Source of the DNA: Bacilli bacterium
Lineage (GTDB): Bacteria; Bacillota_I; Bacilli_A; RFN20; CAG-826
DNA: 39,265 nt
Assembly (NCBI GenBank): GCA_016302065.1
Contig: JAEDOI010000007.1
Coordinates: forward strand, 1-39,265
Direction: 5' to 3'
The position numbers and the translations under genes were made by a program. The first letter of the stretch is position 1. Each line of letters begins with the position of its first letter. This document shows positions 9,254-17,674 of the stretch, one piece after another. The notes beneath the pieces were generated by a model. That model did not search any database. It saw nothing but the letters and a program-made list of their open reading frames with translations, and was not told the DNA's origin.

Positions 9254-11322
9254 TGGATAAAAAAGAAACTTACTCCTATAAAGATAGTGGAAATGTTCAA
9301 AGAGTTATTGAATTAAGTGATAATGATTTTGAATTTGTACAAAAAGAAAAATCGATTCATGATGTTAAATTTAAAACAAAACCAACAACATTCATGAAAG
9401 ATGCTTTCAAAAGATTTTGCAAAAATAAATCTAGTGTTGTTGCTGCATGTATTTTAGGTATTTTACTTGTATTTAGCTTTACCCTTCCTTATATAATACC
9501 TTACGATACAACAGTTAATCATCCTGAAGCTTCTTTCTTAGAGCCAAAACTTTTTAATGCTGGAACTGGTTTTTGGGATGGTACAAAAAGAGTAAATGAT
9601 GCTGTTTGTTCAACTGTTAAAGTAAGTGAAGAAACAAACGAAAAATCTAATTATAAAAATCCAGTTGGTGATGATTATTATTATCCAAGTGGTTATGAAT
9701 TTAGAGCAGTTATGAATCTTGGACCTGCCAAGATGAGTTATACTTCTCAAGCTAATGTAAATACTAATGGTGGATATGTTAGACTTACTAATACAGCAAG
9801 TATTTCTGATGGAATTATTACAAAATATAAATCAAATACCAAACAAGTAGATCTTAATAACACAATTAGTGCAAGTTATACATTAGGAATTGGAGAAGAA
9901 GATAAAGAATACGTTAATAGTGAATATACATTTAGCGTAATTCTTAATGATGAAGGAATTGAGACAGAATACGTTCTTGATGAAGGTATTGTTCAAAATG
10001 AAGCTATTTCAAAATCAATTAATGTAACAGAATCTTTAATTTCTAAAGGGGCAAGTGCAAAAACTTATTCTTCAGCTATTTTTGCATTTGGAGTAAAATC
10101 AAATGAAACAACAAATGCTGCTATTTATATAAGTAAAATTGATATTTCTAGTTCTTCAACAACTGAAAATGATGAAATTGGTGTGCTTTCGTTTAAGGAT
10201 GGGAATGATTCCATTTTAAGATATATTAGTGCTACTGATAAAAATCAACCTGATTTATGGGATATTTCAAGTGAAGATGGGAAAAATGGAAGTGCTTCTC
10301 TTTATAGAGGTGAAGCTAGAGTTTGTTCATTTACTCTTGATACTTATGAAAACTCTCTTGGTGTAAAAGAAAATGTTCAAATTGGAGAGAGTGATCTTCG
10401 TCGTTATATGGGACAAAAACTTACTACAAGTGGTGATTGGGTAAGAGATAAAAATGCTGAGGTTCTTTGTTCATATGATTTTGATGCAGAAAACCCTGAA
10501 TCTACATTTAAATCTTTAAGTGATAAATGCCCAATTATTAGCGTTGATCAACAATTAACTGACGTTGTAGTTGGCGGAAATAAAGTTGTTAATTTAATTT
10601 GTACAGTTTCATTCTATAAATATAAAGGCTATGGAACTAAGATGCCTAGATTTATATTTGGTACGGATAGATTTGGAAAAGATATGATTAAAATCACTTT
10701 TAGTGGTTTACAAACATCTTTATTACTTGGTATCTTTACATTTGCAATTTGCTTTACATTTGGTTTAGTTCTTGGTGCAATTGAAGGATATTATGGTGGA
10801 TGGGTTGACATCATTCTTCAAAGGTTAACTGAAATTTTAAGTGGAATACCATGGATTGTTTTAATGACTTTAATTATTCTCTTAATGGGAAGTAATTTCT
10901 GGACATTCGCCCTTGCTTTATGCTTAACTGGCTGGATTGGAACGAGTAATCTTACTAGAACTCAATTTTATCGTTTCAAAGGAAGAGAATATATTCTTGC
11001 TTCTAGAACATTAGGAAGTAAGGATGGAAGATTAATTTTTAAACATATTTTACCTAACTCAATGGGAACAATTATTACATCAAGTGTTTTAATGATTCCT
11101 AGCGTTATATTTAATGAAGCTACTATCTCCTATTTAGGACTTGGATTAAAGAATATGAATTCTTTAGGTATTATTCTTTCAGATAACCAAGCAAATTTAA
11201 TGTATTATCCTTATACTTTGATAGTACCTGCCGTTGTTATTGCTCTTCTTATGATTTGCTTTAACTTGTTTGGAAATGGTTTACGTGATGCGTTTAACCC
11301 TTCACTTAAAGGGAGTGATTAG
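9253..11322 (+). CDS. oppC: Oligopeptide ABC transporter permease OppC with a large extracytoplasmic insertion
   Basis: 689 aa, about twice the usual 300-340. The N-terminal cytoplasmic segment and first helix (about 61-83) are normal. Residues about 95-462 are then an extra domain, rich in Ser, Thr, Asn and beta-prone stretches, placed outside the membrane by topology. The permease resumes at FGTDRFGKDM (about 469-478), followed by the core helices and an EAA loop, YILASRTLGSKDGRLIFKHI. The C terminus GLRDAFNPSLKG is typical. There is no stop or frame disruption in the insertion, so it is a real part of the protein. It could help dock the large OppA or capture substrate; that is inference. 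oppC overlaps oppB and ends 2 bp before oppD. Confidence 0.92.
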   Translation: MDKKETYSYKDSGNVQRVIELSDNDFEFVQKEKSIHDVKFKTKPTTFMKDAFKRFCKNKSSVVAACILGILLVFSFTLPYIIPYDTTVNHPEASFLEPKLFNAGTGFWDGTKRVNDAVCSTVKVSEETNEKSNYKNPVGDDYYYPSGYEFRAVMNLGPAKMSYTSQANVNTNGGYVRLTNTASISDGIITKYKSNTKQVDLNNTISASYTLGIGEEDKEYVNSEYTFSVILNDEGIETEYVLDEGIVQNEAISKSINVTESLISKGASAKTYSSAIFAFGVKSNETTNAAIYISKIDISSSSTTENDEIGVLSFKDGNDSILRYISATDKNQPDLWDISSEDGKNGSASLYRGEARVCSFTLDTYENSLGVKENVQIGESDLRRYMGQKLTTSGDWVRDKNAEVLCSYDFDAENPESTFKSLSDKCPIISVDQQLTDVVVGGNKVVNLICTVSFYKYKGYGTKMPRFIFGTDRFGKDMIKITFSGLQTSLLLGIFTFAICFTFGLVLGAIEGYYGGWVDIILQRLTEILSGIPWIVLMTLIILLMGSNFWTFALALCLTGWIGTSNLTRTQFYRFKGREYILASRTLGSKDGRLIFKHILPNSMGTIITSSVLMIPSVIFNEATISYLGLGLKNMNSLGIILSDNQANLMYYPYTLIVPAVVIALLMICFNLFGNGLRDAFNPSLKGSD

Positions 11323-11324
11323 TT

Positions 11325-13259
11325 ATGGAATATAAAGATATAGATTATTCAAAAGCTAAAAAAGTATTAGAAGTAAAAGATTTAAGAGTTAATTTTAAAT
11401 CTGATTCTGGATTAGTTCATGCAGTAAGAGGCGTTAGCTTTGATCTTTATAAAGGTGAAACATTATGCATAGTTGGAGAAAGTGGCAGCGGAAAATCTGT
11501 AACTAGTAAAACAATTATGGGTATTCTTCCAGTCAATGCCATTATTAGTAGTGGGCAAATCCTTTATGATGGAGAAGATCTTGTTAGAGTTAGTGAAGAA
11601 GAATTTCATCGTATTAGAGGTCATAAAATTGGAATGATTTTCCAAGATCCATTAAGTTCATTAAATCCTATTATGAAAGTTGGTAAGCAAATTATTGAAG
11701 CTACTATGATTAATAGAAATGTTTTAAAAAGAAGATTTAATGAATTAATTAGTAAAGAGCTAGTTGCTTTACGTAATGAAAAAGCCTCAGTAATTTATGA
11801 AGAAAGCAAAATGGAAAACGAGGTTGAAAGCTTAAAATTAATGATAACTAAATTAGATAATGCTATTAAAACCTCTGTTAAAACACAAAATGTTGAAGAA
11901 TTAAATAAGATTAATAAGGTAATTAAAGATTATTTTATTAATCTTCATTCAATTACTGAATCTCAAATTGAAGACTTAAAAGCTAATATTGAAAGAATTA
12001 ACGAAACTTCAATTAATGAAAATATTTTAGTTAATAAAAATATTAAAGAATTAAGAATTGAAACTCTTAATATCAGAATTGCTCAGTATGAAAAGGATTT
12101 AAATATTGAATATAAAGAAGAAGAAAGTAGAGCTTTAATTCAACAAAGAATAAAAACATTAAAATCTAATTTTAAAGTTTTAAAAGAAAGATACAAACAT
12201 TTAAAACCTCTTCTTAAGGATGCTTTAAAACAATCTAAAGACATTGCTAAAATTGATAATAAAAAATATTATAAACAACTAGTTGAAGAAAAAGATAATA
12301 AGATTAGTGTATTAAAACAACACTTAAGCAATGTTCTGAATGAAATAAATTCAATTGTTCCTTCTTTAAATGAAGAAGAAAGAAAATTATATGATTTACT
12401 TACTAAAAAGAAAAAAAGTAAGAAAAAGAGTGTAATTACTGGAATTGCTACAGCTATTGAACAAGAAGAAGAAATTGTTTCAACTAATAATTGTGAATTA
12501 GATAAATTATTAGCTCAAAAGAAAGAAATTGAAGCAGAAATTGAAAAAGTAAATTCTGATTTTGTTAATTCTACAAAAATTACATATAGTGAAGCTAAAA
12601 AGATCGCTCTTAATGTTATGAAAGAAGTTGGAATACCTCTTCCTGAACAAAGATTTAATCAATATCCATTTGAGTTTAGTGGTGGTATGAGACAAAGAAT
12701 TGTTATTGCAATTGCTTTGACTGCTAATCCAGATATTCTTATTTGTGATGAGCCTACAACCGCTCTTGATGTTACAATTCAAGCCCAAATTCTTGAATTA
12801 ATTAATAGATTAAAAAGAGAAAGACAATTAAGCTGTATATTTATTACTCACGATCTTGGTGTTGTTGCAAATATGGCAGATAGAGTTGCTGTCATGTATG
12901 CTGGAAAAATCGTTGAATATGGAACGAGTTATGAAGTATTCTTCGATCCAAAACATCCATATACTTGGGCCTTATTATCATCTATTCCTGATATTGATAG
13001 TAAAGAAAAACTTGAATCAATTCCAGGAACTCCTCCAGATATGAGATTTCCAATTGAAGGTGATGCTTTCGCTTTAAGAAGTAAATATGCTATGGCGATT
13101 GACTTTAAGAGTGAGCCTCCTTACTTTAAAGTAAGTCCAACTCATTATGCTGCAACTTGGTTATTACATCCAAAAGCTAAGAAAGTTGAGATGCCAAAAA
13201 TCGTTAAAACCCGTATCGAAAATGCTTTAAAAGGAGCTAAAAACAATGAAAAAGAATAA
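11325..13259 (+). CDS. oppD: Oligopeptide ABC transporter ATPase OppD with a long coiled-coil insertion
   Basis: 644 aa against a usual 330-360. Walker A GESGSGKS (51-58), Q-loop MIFQDP (Q107), signature FSGGMRQR (451-458), Walker B ILICDEPTTALD (471-482) and H-loop His509 are intact, so it should hydrolyse ATP. Residues about 132-420, between the Q-loop and the signature, are an inserted Lys/Glu/Leu/Asn-rich helical, coiled-coil-like stretch in the helical subdomain. The C-terminal oligopeptide domain has no Cys at the positions that bind a 4Fe-4S cluster in some relatives (here Asp580, Ser586, Asp593, Thr611); this matches, from memory, the OppD/AmiE type of low-GC Gram-positives. It overlaps oppF by 14 bp. 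Confidence 0.93.
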   Translation: MEYKDIDYSKAKKVLEVKDLRVNFKSDSGLVHAVRGVSFDLYKGETLCIVGESGSGKSVTSKTIMGILPVNAIISSGQILYDGEDLVRVSEEEFHRIRGHKIGMIFQDPLSSLNPIMKVGKQIIEATMINRNVLKRRFNELISKELVALRNEKASVIYEESKMENEVESLKLMITKLDNAIKTSVKTQNVEELNKINKVIKDYFINLHSITESQIEDLKANIERINETSINENILVNKNIKELRIETLNIRIAQYEKDLNIEYKEEESRALIQQRIKTLKSNFKVLKERYKHLKPLLKDALKQSKDIAKIDNKKYYKQLVEEKDNKISVLKQHLSNVLNEINSIVPSLNEEERKLYDLLTKKKKSKKKSVITGIATAIEQEEEIVSTNNCELDKLLAQKKEIEAEIEKVNSDFVNSTKITYSEAKKIALNVMKEVGIPLPEQRFNQYPFEFSGGMRQRIVIAIALTANPDILICDEPTTALDVTIQAQILELINRLKRERQLSCIFITHDLGVVANMADRVAVMYAGKIVEYGTSYEVFFDPKHPYTWALLSSIPDIDSKEKLESIPGTPPDMRFPIEGDAFALRSKYAMAIDFKSEPPYFKVSPTHYAATWLLHPKAKKVEMPKIVKTRIENALKGAKNNEKE

Positions 13260-14721
13260 AGAATCAGAAAATACAAATTTAAATTCAGTTCCTTTTGAGC
13301 ATATTAACGATTATAACGAATATAAAGAAGCTCAAAGAATTGAGAATACTTCATCCTTTATTGATGAACATCAAAATACGAAAAATGAATTAAAAGGTCA
13401 ATTAAGTAAAGAACTTGAGATTGAAAATATTAAATCTAAATGTAAATTTAAACAAGATTTAGTAGATAACGATATTATTTTAAGTGTCAATCATTTAAAA
13501 CAATATTTCTTTTTTGGAAAAGGTCCAAATAGACAAAAACAAAAAGCTGTTCATAATGTTTCTTTTCAAGTTAAATCTGGAGAATGTTTCGGAATAGTTG
13601 GTGAATCAGGATGCGGAAAGACAACAACCGGAAGAAGTATTATTCACCTTTACAACATTACTAGTGGCTCTATTTATTATAAAGGATATAGAATTGGCGC
13701 TGGTAGTAGATGGAATGAAAAGGAAATTAAATACACAAAAATTAGATTAAAACAAAAATTAAAAGATTTAGCAGTTGACTTAAAGAATAATGTTATTACT
13801 AAAGAAGAATATGATGCTAAAGTTAATGAAGCCAAGAAATTTGCTTCTGATATAATTGCTGTTCAAAAAGCTAAAATTAAGCAAATAAAGTATGATAATA
13901 CTCATGTCGATTCTAGATTAATGAATGAAATTCAAATGATTTTCCAAGATCCAATTGATTCTCTTGATCCTAGAATGACTGTTGAAGATATTATTCAAGA
14001 AGGCTTAACAATTTCAAGACGTACAGTTCTTAAAGATGCTAAATTAAAATATCAATACGCTGTTGAACACGCTACAACTGAACAAGAAAAAATTGAAGCA
14101 AAAATTGCATATGATAATGTAGTTTCAAGCTATAATAAACAAGGATTTCATAAAAAAGTTGTTGAAGCCTTAGAAAAAGTTGGTTTAATTGCTGATTATG
14201 CTAATAGATATCCACACGAATTTAGTGGAGGACAAAGACAAAGAATTGGTATTGCAAGAGCTCTTGTAATGAATCCAAAATTGTTAATTTGTGATGAACC
14301 AATTTCTGCTCTTGATGTTTCAATTAGAGCTCAAATCATTAATCTTTTAAATGAATTAAAAGAAGAAATGAATTTAACAATTATCTTTATTGCTCATGAC
14401 TTAAGTGTTGTTAAATATTTCTGTGATCGTATAGCTGTTATGTATTTTGGTGAATTAGTTGAACTTGCAAGTAGTGACGAGTTGTTTAAACATCCTCTTC
14501 ATCCTTATACAAAATCATTATTAAGTGCAATTCCTAAACCAAATCCATTAACAGAGAAAAATAGGGTTAGAATTGTTTATAATCCAAGAGAATGTCACGA
14601 TTATTCTAAAGAAAAACCTCACTTTGTTGAAGTTTGTAAAGATCATTTTGTATTAGCAAATTCAATTGAAGTTGAAAAATACAAAAAAGAAATTGAAGAA
14701 ATTGATAGGAAAAACAAATAA
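13246..14721 (+). CDS. oppF: Oligopeptide ABC transporter ATPase OppF with extension and insertions
   Basis: 491 aa against a usual 310-330. Residues 1-75 are a charged N-terminal extension. Walker A GESGCGKTT (119-127), Q-loop MIFQDP (Q234), signature FSGGQRQRIGIARAL (326-340), Walker B LLICDEPISALD (346-357) and H-loop His384 are present. Extra charged helical segments lie at about 152-225, between Walker A and the Q-loop, and at about 256-302, between the Q-loop and the signature. The start has the ribosome site AAAGGAG at about 13231 and lies within the end of oppD. With OppD it forms the ATPase pair driving peptide import. It is the last gene of the operon. Confidence 0.93.
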   Translation: MKKNKESENTNLNSVPFEHINDYNEYKEAQRIENTSSFIDEHQNTKNELKGQLSKELEIENIKSKCKFKQDLVDNDIILSVNHLKQYFFFGKGPNRQKQKAVHNVSFQVKSGECFGIVGESGCGKTTTGRSIIHLYNITSGSIYYKGYRIGAGSRWNEKEIKYTKIRLKQKLKDLAVDLKNNVITKEEYDAKVNEAKKFASDIIAVQKAKIKQIKYDNTHVDSRLMNEIQMIFQDPIDSLDPRMTVEDIIQEGLTISRRTVLKDAKLKYQYAVEHATTEQEKIEAKIAYDNVVSSYNKQGFHKKVVEALEKVGLIADYANRYPHEFSGGQRQRIGIARALVMNPKLLICDEPISALDVSIRAQIINLLNELKEEMNLTIIFIAHDLSVVKYFCDRIAVMYFGELVELASSDELFKHPLHPYTKSLLSAIPKPNPLTEKNRVRIVYNPRECHDYSKEKPHFVEVCKDHFVLANSIEVEKYKKEIEEIDRKNK

Positions 14722-14796
14722 TCTGATTAAATATATAAAAAAGATATATTGCATAACTTTTTCTTTAAATCATCTATAATAAAGCAAATTAAACTA

Positions 14797-14855
14797 AATA
14801 CATTGCGCAATTTAGTAAAATTCATAATTAATACATTGCGCTTTTTAGTATAATT
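14797..14855 (+). repeat. Two copies of a 26-bp imperfect repeat containing ATACATTGCGC
   Basis: Copies at 14797-14822 and 14830-14855 share AATACATTGCGC, then TTTAGTA or TTTTAGTA, then AATT or TAATT, at a 33-bp period (about three helical turns). The first copy holds the palindrome ATTGCGCAAT (14802-14811), flanked by ACTAAAT (14793-14799) and ATTTAGT (14810-14816). The GC-rich core stands out in this AT-rich DNA. They look like protein-binding sites; this is inferred. Confidence 0.6.
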
Positions 14856-14891
14856 GTTTTTTAAGTATTTTTGTTTATAAGAAAAAACTAG

Positions 14892-14920
14892 GCTAATCAC
14901 TAAATGTGGTTAGCTTTTTT
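14892..14920 (+). terminator. Terminator downstream of the opp region
   Basis: 9-bp stem with one G.U pair, GCTAATCAC (14892-14900) / GTGGTTAGC (14906-14914), loop TAAAT, followed by six T. It ends the opp transcript or a short RNA from the preceding gap. Confidence 0.85.
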
Positions 14921-15001
14921 ATAAATCCTAAATTAAGATGCCTATTATCTATTATTTTATTTAAATATTATTTTAATCAATATTTTTATATATATTTTTG
15001 T

Positions 15002-15017
15002 TATAATAATATTTATG
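15002..15017 (+). promoter_or_regulatory. licD promoter placed for leaderless transcription
   Basis: A perfect TATAAT at 15002-15007, preceded by TTTTTGT, ends 7 bp before the licD ATG at 15015. Transcription would begin at or next to the A of the start codon. No ribosome site is present upstream, which agrees with a leaderless mRNA. No clear -35 is seen. Confidence 0.55.
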
Positions 15018-15863
15018 AACGACCTTCAAAAAAAACAATTAGATATATTAAAAGAATTTATAAGAGTATGTAAAAAACATAATTTACATTATTTTTTAGT
15101 TGGTGGAACCTGTCTAGGAGCTATTAGACATAAAGGTTTTATTCCTTGGGACGATGATATTGATGTAGGTATGCCTAGAGCTGATTTTGATAAATTTATG
15201 CTCTTACAAGATGAATTTAAAGGAACTCCTTTATTTATTCAAAATTATAAAACAGATAGTAAATACATATATAATTTTGCAAAATTGAGAGATAGCTCAA
15301 CTACATTTATTGAAGATTTTTATGCAAATCATAGAATAAATCATGGTGTTTGGATTGATATATTTCCAATTGATGGAATGTCTTATGAAGTAAAAGAAAG
15401 TAAAAAACTTGCTTATAAGATTAGACATGTATGGTTTAATATCTATTTAGCTTATCTTCCTGCTTTAAGAAGAACTGTTAGAAAAGAAACTTGGTTTAAA
15501 GATATTTGTTTAAATATTGTTGCTGGTTTGTTTTATGTTTTTGATATTGCTCATTATAGAAATAAATATATTGATAGATATGTTAGAAAAATTGATTATG
15601 ATAAAGCAAAAATGGTTGGTAATTACTTTGGATTTAATATGAAAAAAGAAGCTATGCCAAAAGAATGGTTTGATGAATATATTGAAGTTGATTTTGAAGA
15701 TATTAAAGTAAGTGTCTTAAAAGAATATGATAAATATTTAACTAAATTATATGGGAACTATATGAAATATCCTCCACTTGATAAACAGGTAGGACATCAT
15801 TATAATAAAGGTCTTTCTTTAACGGAAGGATATAAAGACTATATAAAAAGAAATAGGATTTAA
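15015..15863 (+). CDS. licD: LicD/fukutin-type phosphotransferase
   Basis: 282 aa LicD family protein. The N-terminal half has the family signature: YFLVGGTCLGAIRHKGF at about 26-42, then PWDDDIDVGM, the Asp cluster that binds metal and the nucleotide-activated donor. Members transfer phosphocholine or phospho-alditol groups onto envelope glycans; the relatives FKTN/FKRP transfer ribitol-5-phosphate. The next two genes make CDP-ribitol, so ribitol phosphate is a plausible donor here, with phosphocholine the alternative. No licA, licB or licC is in the window. No membrane segment is clear. It is 10 bp from tarI, whose ribosome site AAGGGGG lies in the gap, so the three genes form one operon. 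Confidence 0.9.
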   Translation: MNDLQKKQLDILKEFIRVCKKHNLHYFLVGGTCLGAIRHKGFIPWDDDIDVGMPRADFDKFMLLQDEFKGTPLFIQNYKTDSKYIYNFAKLRDSSTTFIEDFYANHRINHGVWIDIFPIDGMSYEVKESKKLAYKIRHVWFNIYLAYLPALRRTVRKETWFKDICLNIVAGLFYVFDIAHYRNKYIDRYVRKIDYDKAKMVGNYFGFNMKKEAMPKEWFDEYIEVDFEDIKVSVLKEYDKYLTKLYGNYMKYPPLDKQVGHHYNKGLSLTEGYKDYIKRNRI

Positions 15864-15873
15864 GGGGGAATTT

Positions 15874-16584
15874 ATGAATTTTGCTTTAATTTTAGCTGCA
15901 GGAAGCGGCTCTAGAATGGGAAATAGTGATAGACCAAAACAGTTTTTACCAATATATGGTAAACCATTAATGGTTCATACAATTGAAGCATTTGAAATGC
16001 ATGATGAAATTGATGGGGTAGTAATTGTCACTAATGAATCATATATTGATCAAGTAAAAGTGTGGTGTAAGCAATATGATTTAAGCAAAGTTAAAGCTGT
16101 TGTAGCTGGTGGGAATAGCCGTCAAATTTCTGTCTATAATGGTTTAATTGCATTAAAAGAGATTGCAAATGATAGTGATATTGTATTAATTCATGATGCA
16201 GCAAGACCTTTAATATCTTCAAAAATTATTTCTTCTAATATTGAAGCCTGTAAAAAATATGATGCTGTTGATACAGTAATTAAAGCTACTGATACTATTA
16301 TTGTTTCAAAAGACAATGAAACTTTATCTTCAATCCCAAATAGAAGTGAACTTTATCAAGGTCAAACTCCTCAATCATTTAAATTATGTTTAATTCTAGA
16401 AGCTCACGAAAAAGCTAAAAGTAACTTAATTCCTAATGTTACAGATGATTGTAAATTAGTTCTTTCTTTAGGAAAAGAAGTCCATTTAGTTGAAGGAAGT
16501 GTTCAAAACTTTAAGATTACAACATTTGATGATTTAATGATTTTAAAAGCTTTACTTAAACTTGGTAAGAGTGAGGTACTTTAA
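15874..16584 (+). CDS. tarI: Ribitol-5-phosphate cytidylyltransferase (TarI; IspD family)
   Basis: 236 aa nucleotidyltransferase. The CTP-binding loop LAAGSGSRMG is at 7-16 with PKQFLPIYGKP following; GGNSRQISVYNGL and LIHDAARPLIS are family hallmarks. TarI makes CDP-ribitol from ribitol-5-phosphate; the close relative IspD makes CDP-methylerythritol in isoprenoid synthesis. TarI is preferred because the next gene, fused by a TAATG overlap at 16582-16586, is a TarJ-type reductase and the previous one is licD. An IspD role cannot be excluded from the sequence alone. Confidence 0.87.
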   Translation: MNFALILAAGSGSRMGNSDRPKQFLPIYGKPLMVHTIEAFEMHDEIDGVVIVTNESYIDQVKVWCKQYDLSKVKAVVAGGNSRQISVYNGLIALKEIANDSDIVLIHDAARPLISSKIISSNIEACKKYDAVDTVIKATDTIIVSKDNETLSSIPNRSELYQGQTPQSFKLCLILEAHEKAKSNLIPNVTDDCKLVLSLGKEVHLVEGSVQNFKITTFDDLMILKALLKLGKSEVL

Positions 16585-17624
16585 TGTTTACTAATATTTA
16601 TAAAGTAACTTCACCAACAGTTATTGAAAAATTTGTTGATAATGTTGAACTTGAAACTGATAAAGTGGTCGTAAAAGTTGATTATATGGCTATTTGTAAG
16701 GCAGATATAAGATATTTTTTAGGTGCTAGAGACAAAAATGTGTTAGAACATAAATATCCTCTTGCTCCAATTCATGAAGCTGTAGGTCATGTTATTAAAG
16801 ATCCTACAAATACATTTAAAAAAGGGGATAAAGTTATTTTAATTCCTAATTCAACAACAAAAGAAAACCTATCAAGAGATATAAATTATAGATGTGCTCG
16901 CCCTGATTTAGGTTCAAATTATGCTTTAAATGCTACATTTAGAAGTTCAACAACAGACGGGTTTTTAAGACAATATTATACGTGTTTTCCTTCTTTACTT
17001 GTTAAATATAATGATAAAATTAGTGGGGAAATAGCAGTGTTTTCTGAATTATTAAGTGTTTCTAACGCTGCTTTAAGAAGGATTGATTTTTCTAAAGTTA
17101 AAAAACTTGCTTTATTTGGTGATGGCATTATGGGATATGTTGTTTATGTAATGCTTGTAAATAAATATAATGATTTAGATATTACTGTTTTTGGAACGAT
17201 GGAAGAAAAATTAAAGATGTTTAAAAAAGCAAAAACAAAACTTGTAAGTGAACCATGTAATGAATGGTTTGATACCCTAATTGAATGTGTTGGTGGGCAA
17301 TATTCTGAAAATGCAATTAATAACATGATTAATATTGCTTCAGTTGGAGCAGATTTAATTCTAATGGGGGTAAGTGAATCAAAAATTCCTCTAAATACCC
17401 GTTTAATTTTAGAAAAAGGCTTAACAATCAAGGGTGTTACTAGAAGTAATAGAGAAGATTTTGAAACTGTTGCATCTTTATTTAATAATGAAGAATTTGT
17501 TAATGATGTAAAACCTCTTGTTCTTTCTGTTAATAATATTAATTCTCTTAATGATATATATAAATGTTTTTATGATGATATAAATAATAAAACAGTTATT
17601 GGAAAAAATATAATGACTTGGTAA
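16584..17624 (+). CDS. tarJ: Ribulose-5-phosphate reductase (TarJ), zinc alcohol-dehydrogenase family
   Basis: 346 aa, the usual length for TarJ. The N-terminal catalytic domain shows Cys38 (AICKADIRYF) and His64-Glu65 (PIHEAVGHV), the zinc-site positions of the medium-chain dehydrogenase fold. A nucleotide-binding fold follows (KKLALFGDGIMGYVVYVML, about residues 172-190). It would reduce ribulose-5-phosphate to ribitol-5-phosphate with NADPH, feeding TarI. The start overlaps the tarI stop. It ends the licD-tarI-tarJ operon; no terminator is obvious after it, but a palindrome follows at 17635-17657. Confidence 0.87.
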   Translation: MFTNIYKVTSPTVIEKFVDNVELETDKVVVKVDYMAICKADIRYFLGARDKNVLEHKYPLAPIHEAVGHVIKDPTNTFKKGDKVILIPNSTTKENLSRDINYRCARPDLGSNYALNATFRSSTTDGFLRQYYTCFPSLLVKYNDKISGEIAVFSELLSVSNAALRRIDFSKVKKLALFGDGIMGYVVYVMLVNKYNDLDITVFGTMEEKLKMFKKAKTKLVSEPCNEWFDTLIECVGGQYSENAINNMINIASVGADLILMGVSESKIPLNTRLILEKGLTIKGVTRSNREDFETVASLFNNEEFVNDVKPLVLSVNNINSLNDIYKCFYDDINNKTVIGKNIMTW

Positions 17625-17634
17625 TATTATATTT

Positions 17635-17657
17635 TTTCTTTAATTATATTAAAGAAA
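17635..17657 (+). promoter_or_regulatory. 23-bp palindrome upstream of the flippase-like gene
   Basis: Perfect 10-bp arms TTTCTTTAAT (17635-17644) and ATTAAAGAAA (17648-17657) around TAT. TATATT at 17645-17650 overlaps the centre and could be a -10; TATACT (17667-17672) lies just before the start codon. The T run precedes rather than follows the repeat, so a + strand terminator is unlikely. It may be an operator for the downstream four-gene operon (inferred). Confidence 0.45.
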
Positions 17658-17674
17658 CAAGTAAAATATACTAA

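Larger units (their letters stand above)
14722..15014 (+). other. 293-bp gap after opp: direct repeats, promoter-like boxes, terminator; possible small RNA
   Basis: No coding frame of note on either strand. It holds a TATAAT at 14775-14780 with TTGCAT 20 bp upstream, a 26-bp imperfect direct repeat (14797-14822 and 14830-14855), a second TATAAT at 14849-14854, a terminator at 14892-14920 and the licD promoter at its end. The terminator is about 170 bp beyond the oppF stop, so either opp has a long 3' UTR or a short RNA of about 60-135 nt is made from here. No known RNA family was recognised. Confidence 0.4.

Noticed and set aside
11463..11645. Short opposite-strand frames inside large genes, for example within oppD, oppA and tarJ
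   Set aside because: They lie fully inside strongly supported genes, lack ribosome sites and encode low-complexity peptides; they are shadows.
9535..12584. Frameshift or gene fusion explaining the large OppC and OppD
   Set aside because: Frames are continuous, codon use does not change, and the conserved domain parts on both sides of each insertion are complete and in order.
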